Source of the DNA: Nitrospinae bacterium CG22_combo_CG10-13_8_21_14_all_47_10
GTDB lineage: Bacteria; Nitrospinota; Nitrospinia; Nitrospinales; VA-1
Direction of reading: 5' to 3'
NCBI GenBank assembly: GCA_002786505.1
Contig: PCTK01000215.1
Location: 1 to 12,093, forward strand
DNA length: 12,093 nucleotides
Positions within the stretch are counted from its first letter, which is position 1. Each line of letters starts with the position of its first letter. The position numbers and the translations under genes were made by a program. The notes beneath the pieces are model-generated. The model was not told the DNA's origin, made no database searches, and was given only the letters and a program-made list of their open reading frames with translations. Below are positions 7,678 through 12,093 of this stretch, one piece after another.

Positions 7678-7877
7678 AGAAGTCTCCCCGTTCATGCCGC
7701 GCAAAAACTATTTTTTGAACCTGTCAAGGACAGGTGGGGCATCCGTGAACTGTTTTAGGCTCCCCTCTATTACGAGGGTTTGCACACCACAGTCGATCCA
7801 TCAACCCCTTTTACAAACTGTTGGCTCAAGAAATTAAATTTTTACCCGAACACAACAGGGAGACACCATTTCAAATC
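7678..7877 (-). ncRNA. ssrS: 6S RNA (ssrS)
   Basis: 6S RNA binds the housekeeping sigma-factor form of RNA polymerase by imitating an open promoter, and represses transcription in slow growth. The gene lies between zapA and 5-FCL, its classic location. The ends close into a long stem: GTCTCCC (7864-7858) pairs perfectly with GGGAGAC (7688-7682). The stem continues through TGTTGTGTTC against GCATGAACG with G-U pairs and one bulged G, then AAAAA (7843-7839) with TTTTT (7707-7703). An apical hairpin is CCCTC-GTAATA-GAGGG (7778-7763). In the 3' side of the central bubble sits ACCTGTC-CTT-GACAGGT (7735-7719), equivalent to the CCUUGAAC/GUUCAAGG hairpin of E. coli 6S. Local matches to E. coli 6S include UGAGCC in the 5' bubble, AGCCU-AAAAC, and UGCGCGGCAU against UGCGGCGGCAU. 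The length of about 200 bases fits (E. coli 184). Exact ends are estimated from the promoter and the closing stem. Confidence 0.87.
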
Positions 7878-7884
7878 CAACCAC

Positions 7885-7913
7885 ATCCTAGCATAAAGAC
7901 CCTGGTCTCTCAA
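7885..7913 (-). promoter_or_regulatory. Promoter of 6S RNA
   Basis: On the minus strand TTGAGA (7913-7908, 5 of 6 to the -35 consensus) is separated by exactly 17 bases from TAGGAT (7890-7885, 4 of 6). A TGC precedes the -10, giving an extended -10. The expected start, about 7 bases downstream near 7878, falls just before the 5' arm of the 6S closing stem, so promoter and RNA fold support each other. It lies 25-50 bases behind the zapA stop. Confidence 0.65.
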
Positions 7914-7937
7914 GAGCTATCTAACGCAGAAATCCTC

Positions 7938-8231
7938 TTACTTTTCAATGCTTTGAAGCTCCTTGTCGAGAGCTGAGACCAATTGTCTGATTTTCTCATC
8001 TTCCGCATTGCTTTTCTCCTCAGACTGTTTTTTTAACTCCAGCAATTCCTGCGCAATATTGAGTGCCGTGAGGATAGCCAGATCCAAAGTAGAAGTTTTG
8101 TTGCGGGCGTTGGCCAACTCTTTCATTCTGGAATCCACATAGGCCGCCACCCCTTCCGCATCCACTTCCGATGAAGAGGTTTTCAAGCTATACGTTTTTC
8201 CATAAATCTGGATTTTTTTACTTCCAGCCAT
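7938..8231 (-). CDS. zapA: Cell division protein ZapA
   Basis: ZapA binds FtsZ filaments at mid-cell and bundles them, stabilising the Z ring. With the ATG at 8231 the protein has 97 residues, the normal size. The N-terminal half (KKIQIYGKTYSLKTSSSEVDAEGVAAYVDSRMKEL) is the typical ZapA globular domain with its beta hairpin. The second half (LDLAILTALNIAQELLELKKQSEEK...) is the long helix that forms the dimer and tetramer coiled coil. An in-frame TTG at 8246 would add five residues, but the ATG gives the conserved N-terminus (MAGSKKIQIYG). Only a weak ribosome site is visible (GGA about 9 bases upstream). The upstream coiled-coil gene and the downstream 6S RNA and 5-FCL form the well-known zapA neighbourhood. 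Confidence 0.93.
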   Translation of the reverse strand: MAGSKKIQIYGKTYSLKTSSSEVDAEGVAAYVDSRMKELANARNKTSTLDLAILTALNIAQELLELKKQSEEKSNAEDEKIRQLVSALDKELQSIEK

Positions 8232-8317
8232 AATGGATCCAATCAAATCAAACTTTTCAGGTCATTAAAATTTACAAGTCTTCCCATAAAATACTCCGAT
8301 GGGGGTGGACATTTTTA

Positions 8318-8596
8318 TCAAGTCAGGTCAAACTTTTCCAGATTCTGCAAAATAGTCCGCACCTTAGCCTGTATGACCTTGCGGTCTTTTTCATTTTTTT
8401 TGGTTTTAAATTCCAATTGGGAGAGACGGTCCTGTGCGCCCTTACTCAGGTTTTGCTCCTCCCTCAAAGCCGCTTTTTCACGGCTGAGCTGATCAACCTG
8501 ACGGGACAATCCCTGATTCTGTTCTTTAAGACGGCGAAATTCCTCCATCAAGGCCAATACACGTTCTTCCAATTGATGAATATCCGGTTTAGACAT
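8318..8596 (-). CDS. Short coiled-coil protein next to zapA (ZapB/TIGR02449-like)
   Basis: With the ATG at 8596 the product has 92 residues, nearly all predicted coiled coil: LEERVLALMEEFRRLKEQN then repeated leucine/charged heptads, ending VRTILQNLEKF. This resembles the small coiled-coil proteins (ZapB-like, TIGR02449 group) encoded beside zapA in many proteobacteria, whose ending is also a kVr..i..Le pattern. A role in division together with ZapA is inferred from position and shape; coiled coils are too simple for a firm family call. A longer frame from a GTG at 8668 would overlap the end of pheT by 29 bases and add 24 residues without heptads, so I prefer the ATG. No Shine-Dalgarno sequence precedes that ATG, and a strong promoter ends directly at it, which suggests a leaderless transcript. 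Confidence 0.75.
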   Translation of the reverse strand: MSKPDIHQLEERVLALMEEFRRLKEQNQGLSRQVDQLSREKAALREEQNLSKGAQDRLSQLEFKTKKNEKDRKVIQAKVRTILQNLEKFDLT

Positions 8597-8602
8597 GGCA
8601 GA

Positions 8603-8631
8603 ATCGTAGCACCGGGGTATTGGGGTGTCAA
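8603..8631 (-). promoter_or_regulatory. Near-consensus sigma-70-type promoter directly before the coiled-coil gene
   Basis: On the minus strand a perfect TTGACA (8631-8626) is followed after 17 bases by TACGAT (8608-8603, 4 of 6) preceded by TGC, an extended -10. The predicted start, about 7 bases on, is position 8596, the A of the coiled-coil gene's ATG. The -35 overlaps a short GGGGT/ACCCC inverted repeat just behind the pheT stop codon. It would drive the coiled-coil gene and zapA separately from pheT. Confidence 0.6.
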
Positions 8632-8639
8632 TAACCCCC

Positions 8640-10718
8640 TTATTCCCTGAGTGAAGCGCCGAGTTCACTCTTTAAAATTTGGACAATTTTTTCAAATAAC
8701 GGGTTGACCTCTTCATCGGAAAGCGTCCTGTCAGGGGACTGAAAAGATAAGGCAAAGGTGAGGCTTTTTTTATCGGCCTGGATTTTTTTACCTTGAAAAT
8801 GGTCATAAAGTTGAACCTTTTGAATCAATGGGCTACCGGTTTCAAAAATCAGGTCAGCGACTTTCTGGGAGGTAACCGACCGGTTCACAAGAATAGAGAT
8901 ATCGCGGTAAATCTCAGGGAATTTAGCAATCGGCTGAAACCGGATAGTGGAAGAAAGCGAGCCTTCCAGGGCTCCCAAATCAAGCTCCAAAGCATAAACA
9001 TTTTGCCCCATATCGCCAACCCGGTTTTCCTCCATCTGCCCCAGATAACCCAACACCCTGTCACCGGCCTCTACCTGCACCGATTTTCCCGGAACCAGTA
9101 ACGATCCATTATAAAGAGAAGTCTGCAATTTTAAATGCAGGTGCTCCATCAGTGTTTCCAGCACTCCCTTGAGGTCATAAAAGTCATACTCCTGACCTCT
9201 CGGCTTCCACGGGGTGAGTTCATAGGAACCCATCACAATGGCTGACAGCACCGCTTTTTCCGTACGCTCTCCCGAAGCGTTGGCAAAATAGATGCCGCCC
9301 ACTTCAAACAGTTTGAGGGTTTTTTGGCCCCTGCTCAAATTGAGTGCGGCCGTCTTCAACAAACCAGGAATCATGCTGGTGCGCATGGTATCGTGTTCGG
9401 AACTCAGTGGATTTTTCAAAGCAATCACCCGGTCCTGCTCGGAAGCAAAGGCGGTTAAAAATTCTTCGGCATGCGCGCACTCAATAAAACTATAATGAAT
9501 CGTCTCGGAAAACCCGGCGTAACAGAAAACCTCGCGCACTTTTTTAAGGATTTTTTGCCTGGCGGTCACCTTTACCGATTTCACCTCAGCCATCGGGAAA
9601 ACGGTTCCAACTTTATCGAACCCATCAATGCGGGCAATTTCCTCAATCAAGTCTACCTCACGCGAAAGATCGGGACGAAAGCTGGGGATTTTCACTTGCA
9701 TATTTTCTGCCGATTCCGCGATCTCCATACCCAACCGGGAAAGCAAGTTTTGGACTTGGCCCGTGTCAAAACTTGCGCCCAAAAGCTGGTTCACCCGGCT
9801 CACCCTTAATGCGATACTTATAGATTTTTCCGTTTCATGGTGAATATCTATCCGCCCAGAGCAAATTTCTCCGCCAGCCAGTTCCTTCATCAGCAGGGCC
9901 GCCCGTGCCTGGGCAGAAACCACGCCATTCCAATCCACACCACGCTCAAAGCGGTAAGAAGAATCTGAACGCAGACCATATTTTTTGGAACCTTTGCGAA
10001 CCGTAGCCGGATCGAAACAGGCACTCTCCAGCACAATATGGCAGGTGGTTTGGGAAACCTGGCTATTGGTCCCACCCATAATTCCCGCTAATGCTACCGG
10101 TTTTTCACCATCGGCGATGACGAGAGCATCTTCTTCGAGTTTTAACTGGGTCCCGTCCAGGCTGGAGAAGGGTTCGCCCTTTTTTGCCCGACGGATGATT
10201 ATTTTGTTCCCAACTAAAAGATCCCGGTCAAACGCATGCAAAGGCTGACCGTATTCCATCATCACAAAGTTGGTGATATCCACAATATTATTGATCGGAC
10301 GAAGGCCGATGGCGACCAGGCGGTCTTTCAGCCATTTCGGGGAGGGACCAACTTTCACATTTTCTATTGCCAGGGCGCAGTAACGGGGACAAAGCTCCGG
10401 CTCCAGGTTTTCAACGGCTATACGGTCTTTTACCACTACCGTTCCCGATTCGCCTTCCAGAATTTTAAGCGGATCAGTCAGTTTCAAAGATTTGTTCAAT
10501 AGCGCTGAAACTTCGCGGGCCACTCCGATATGGGACAGACAATAACCCCGGTTAGGAGTCACATTCAGTTCCAGTACTTCGCTCGCCTCCCCATCGGGCA
10601 ATACCACCGTTTCATGGCTTTCAATTTCCAACCCGGCCATGGTCAGGACATGGCCCAACTCATCGGCGGGAACATCAATCTCGGTGTATTCTTTCAGCCA
10701 GTCAACTTGTACTTTCAT
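8640..10718 (-). CDS. pheT: Phenylalanine--tRNA ligase beta subunit lacking the EMAP-like domain
   Basis: The beta subunit of the alpha2-beta2 enzyme that charges tRNA-Phe; it carries the editing site and binds the tRNA. The order is: N-terminal B1 segment (1-37, ending MAGLEIESHE), then directly VLELNVTPNRGYCLSHIGVAREV (48-70), the B3/B4 editing region (about 108-280), B5 (about 298-370, with VDLIEEIARIDGFDKV), the catalytic-like core (about 380-590) and the C-terminal FDX-ACB anticodon domain (about 598-691). The usual tRNA-binding OB fold (B2, about 100 residues, between MAGLE and the TPNR motif) is absent. This accounts for the length of 692 against about 795 in E. coli. The frame is continuous, so this looks like a genuine short form, not a frameshift. 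A weak GGGAA site precedes the ATG. pheS is not adjacent; a membrane protein gene lies upstream instead. Confidence 0.95.
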   Translation of the reverse strand: MKVQVDWLKEYTEIDVPADELGHVLTMAGLEIESHETVVLPDGEASEVLELNVTPNRGYCLSHIGVAREVSALLNKSLKLTDPLKILEGESGTVVVKDRIAVENLEPELCPRYCALAIENVKVGPSPKWLKDRLVAIGLRPINNIVDITNFVMMEYGQPLHAFDRDLLVGNKIIIRRAKKGEPFSSLDGTQLKLEEDALVIADGEKPVALAGIMGGTNSQVSQTTCHIVLESACFDPATVRKGSKKYGLRSDSSYRFERGVDWNGVVSAQARAALLMKELAGGEICSGRIDIHHETEKSISIALRVSRVNQLLGASFDTGQVQNLLSRLGMEIAESAENMQVKIPSFRPDLSREVDLIEEIARIDGFDKVGTVFPMAEVKSVKVTARQKILKKVREVFCYAGFSETIHYSFIECAHAEEFLTAFASEQDRVIALKNPLSSEHDTMRTSMIPGLLKTAALNLSRGQKTLKLFEVGGIYFANASGERTEKAVLSAIVMGSYELTPWKPRGQEYDFYDLKGVLETLMEHLHLKLQTSLYNGSLLVPGKSVQVEAGDRVLGYLGQMEENRVGDMGQNVYALELDLGALEGSLSSTIRFQPIAKFPEIYRDISILVNRSVTSQKVADLIFETGSPLIQKVQLYDHFQGKKIQADKKSLTFALSFQSPDRTLSDEEVNPLFEKIVQILKSELGASLRE

Positions 10719-10787
10719 TAAATTCCCGGTGCCTCTGATGATTGGATATTTTTGGTTTTGGTAATTCCTGGACTGTTTTCCGAGGGG

Positions 10788-10816
10788 ATTATATGTGAAC
10801 CTTTCTTAAAAATCCA
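10788..10816 (-). promoter_or_regulatory. Candidate promoter for pheT
   Basis: The minus strand has a perfect -10 box TATAAT (10793-10788) with TGGATT (10816-10811, 3 of 6 to the -35) exactly 17 bases upstream. Transcription would start near 10781 and give a leader of about 62 bases before the pheT ATG. The rest of the 119-base gap shows no clear terminator for the upstream gene. The perfect -10 is good evidence; the -35 is weak. Confidence 0.5.
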
Positions 10817-10837
10817 CCCGACACAGAATCCGATTGC

Positions 10838-12093
10838 TTAACGGAACCGGAACTCACCCAGCAACAAGTCTTTTTCCTTTTTCATTTTCCTGAACTGGCC
10901 GACTTTTTTCTTCCACTCAGGAATTTTCTCCTTTTCAAGGCCCGATTTTTCAGCAAGGAGAATCCGGTTGCCATATACTATTGCGTCAGTGGGATCAATT
11001 TGAATCGACTTGTCCAGCAAGACCTGCGCCTCCTTATATTGCTCACGCTTCATCATTAAAATCCCCAGGTTATTCAGAGCATTGGCATGTTCGGGGTCAA
11101 TGTCCAGTGCCTGGCGATAGCGTTTTTCCTCGCAGACTTCGTCCTCAATCAATCTACAATGATAACCCGCTTCCACTTGAGCATAGGCATTTTGGGGATG
11201 TTGGTTTGCCACCCTCTGCCAGTAAGAATGCTCGCTGGCATAAACAAATGCATGTAAAAAAGATAAGGACCCAAGAAAAAACACCACGCACGCAACCATG
11301 CCATTTACCACCTTTTCTTTTCGTTGCCCCTGCGCCCAGTTCTCCAGCCATATAACAACCATCACAATCACCGCAATGGAAGGCAGGTAAAGGTACCTGT
11401 CCTGCCGCAGAACACTTATAGGAATCAGGTTGGAAACGGGAAGTAACCACATCACAAACCAACCTATCGCGAAAATCACACCAGGACGCGATTTAAAATT
11501 CCTGGCAACATAAAAACAAACTCCGAAAAAAAGCAGATAGGCCAGAATGAATTGTGGGTCTGTTAAGGAAACGTTGCTGAAAAAATACCGGGGAGATAAC
11601 TGGAAGGGGAAAACCAAACTAACTCCATAATCCCAATAAACCCTCAGGGTATATAACAGGGATGAAAAAAAGCTTCCCCCGGCATACTCCCTGATAGCCC
11701 CTACAGCCTTCTGCGAGAAAACTGTAGCCAGCCCAGCAAGACAAGACAGCAGAAAAAAAGGAATTTTTTCCATTACCATCTTCTTCCTGTTAAGCACCAG
11801 ATAGTCCAGCATCACAAAAACGCAGGGGAGCATGACCGATATAGACTTGCTCAGCAACGCCAGAACAAATGACAATAAACAAAAATAATAATAACGCCTC
11901 TGGAAACGCAAGCTCTTGGCGTGGCGCAAATAAAACCAGAGGGACAAAAGAATAAACAAGGAAGAAAGCAGATTCTTCCTTTCCGATATCCAAACCACCG
12001 ACTCAACCTGTACCGGGTGCGCAATAAAGATCAATACACTGAACCAGCGGACTCTTTTGGGCACCTCCAGAAGATGAAGAATTGCAAACAGCA
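10838..12093 (-). CDS. Polytopic membrane protein with C-terminal TPRs, TMTC-like (5' part beyond right edge)
   Basis: The frame is open to the window edge, giving 417 visible residues. A GTG at 12064 could be mistaken for the start, but nine codons upstream of it (LFAILHLLE) continue the same hydrophobic segment, so the true start is outside. The segment HPVQVESVVWISERKN followed by many membrane helices is characteristic of bacterial TMTC-like / PMT-superfamily (GT-C fold) proteins. LLPVSNLIP and RQDRYLYLPS are further conserved loops of that group. The C-terminal part (about 110 residues) carries TPRs, for example ALDIDPEHANALNNLGILMM followed by SIQIDPTDAIVYGNR. Related proteins are proposed to transfer sugars from lipid carriers on the outer face of the membrane; no activity can be shown here, and the N-terminal catalytic loop is outside the window. 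It is separated from pheT by 119 bases. Confidence 0.82.
   Translation of the reverse strand, partial: LFAILHLLEVPKRVRWFSVLIFIAHPVQVESVVWISERKNLLSSLFILLSLWFYLRHAKSLRFQRRYYYFCLLSFVLALLSKSISVMLPCVFVMLDYLVLNRKKMVMEKIPFFLLSCLAGLATVFSQKAVGAIREYAGGSFFSSLLYTLRVYWDYGVSLVFPFQLSPRYFFSNVSLTDPQFILAYLLFFGVCFYVARNFKSRPGVIFAIGWFVMWLLPVSNLIPISVLRQDRYLYLPSIAVIVMVVIWLENWAQGQRKEKVVNGMVACVVFFLGSLSFLHAFVYASEHSYWQRVANQHPQNAYAQVEAGYHCRLIEDEVCEEKRYRQALDIDPEHANALNNLGILMMKREQYKEAQVLLDKSIQIDPTDAIVYGNRILLAEKSGLEKEKIPEWKKKVGQFRKMKKEKDLLLGEFRFR

Noticed and set aside
7401..7758. Two plus-strand open frames of about 86-88 codons
   Set aside because: They cover the 6S RNA, its trailer and the terminator on the opposite strand, have no family resemblance, and owe their length to chance in a non-coding stretch.
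8232..8246. TTG start for zapA, five residues longer
   Set aside because: The ATG at 8231 gives the conserved ZapA N-terminus; nothing favours the rare TTG.
8597..8668. Longer GTG start for the coiled-coil protein
   Set aside because: The added 24 residues lack heptads and overlap pheT and the promoter. The ATG at 8596 fits the coiled-coil family better.
12062..12064. GTG as the true start of the TMTC-like gene
   Set aside because: The frame continues upstream to the edge with hydrophobic codons matching the family, so the GTG is an internal valine.
1..12093. CRISPR arrays, insertion sequences, tRNA genes or a phage island
   Set aside because: No regularly spaced repeats, transposase frames, tRNA-like cloverleaf or phage genes were seen; the window is mainly core housekeeping genes on one strand.

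Overview
The window carries ten protein-coding genes, all on the minus strand, plus one RNA gene that I infer from sequence and predicted folding. The outer-membrane genes (lolC, lolD, lpxD) show a Gram-negative cell. RNase Y together with a zapA / 6S RNA / 5-formyltetrahydrofolate cyclo-ligase block, and a TMTC-like membrane TPR protein, fit a deltaproteobacterial-type or Nitrospinota-like lineage better than a gammaproteobacterium. That placement is inference from gene content only; no rRNA or other phylogenetic marker was compared.

Layout in transcription order, right to left. (1) 12093-10838: the C-terminal part of a polytopic membrane protein with TPRs, cut by the right edge. (2) 10718-8640: pheT, with a TATAAT promoter candidate upstream and no pheS beside it. 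Its product lacks the usual EMAP-like tRNA-binding domain. (3) 8596-8318 and 8231-7938: a short coiled-coil protein resembling the ZapB/TIGR02449 type, then zapA. A near-consensus promoter places the predicted transcription start on the start codon of the coiled-coil gene. (4) 7937-7372: 566 bases without protein genes. They hold a 6S RNA (ssrS) with its own promoter, a hairpin-rich stretch, a clear intrinsic terminator and the leader of the next gene. (5) 7371-6781: 5-formyltetrahydrofolate cyclo-ligase. (6) 6734-5148: rny (RNase Y). (7) 5062-3551: lysS. (8) 3510-1524: lolC and lolD, overlapping by 8 bases, the lipoprotein-release ABC transporter. (9) 1490-462: lpxD of lipid A synthesis. (10) 407-1: the N-terminal part of an exported leucine-rich-repeat protein with an exact 27-residue period, cut by the left edge.

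Most of the window is core machinery: translation (pheT, lysS), RNA decay (rny), global transcription control (6S RNA), one-carbon metabolism, division (zapA and the coiled-coil protein) and envelope assembly (lolCD, lpxD). No mobile element, CRISPR array, tRNA or rRNA was seen. The most notable items are the 6S RNA locus with the structured, terminated stretch behind it, the shortened PheT, the possibly leaderless coiled-coil gene, and the two unidentified edge genes (TMTC-like and LRR). I see no convincing evidence of a wholly new multi-gene system here.
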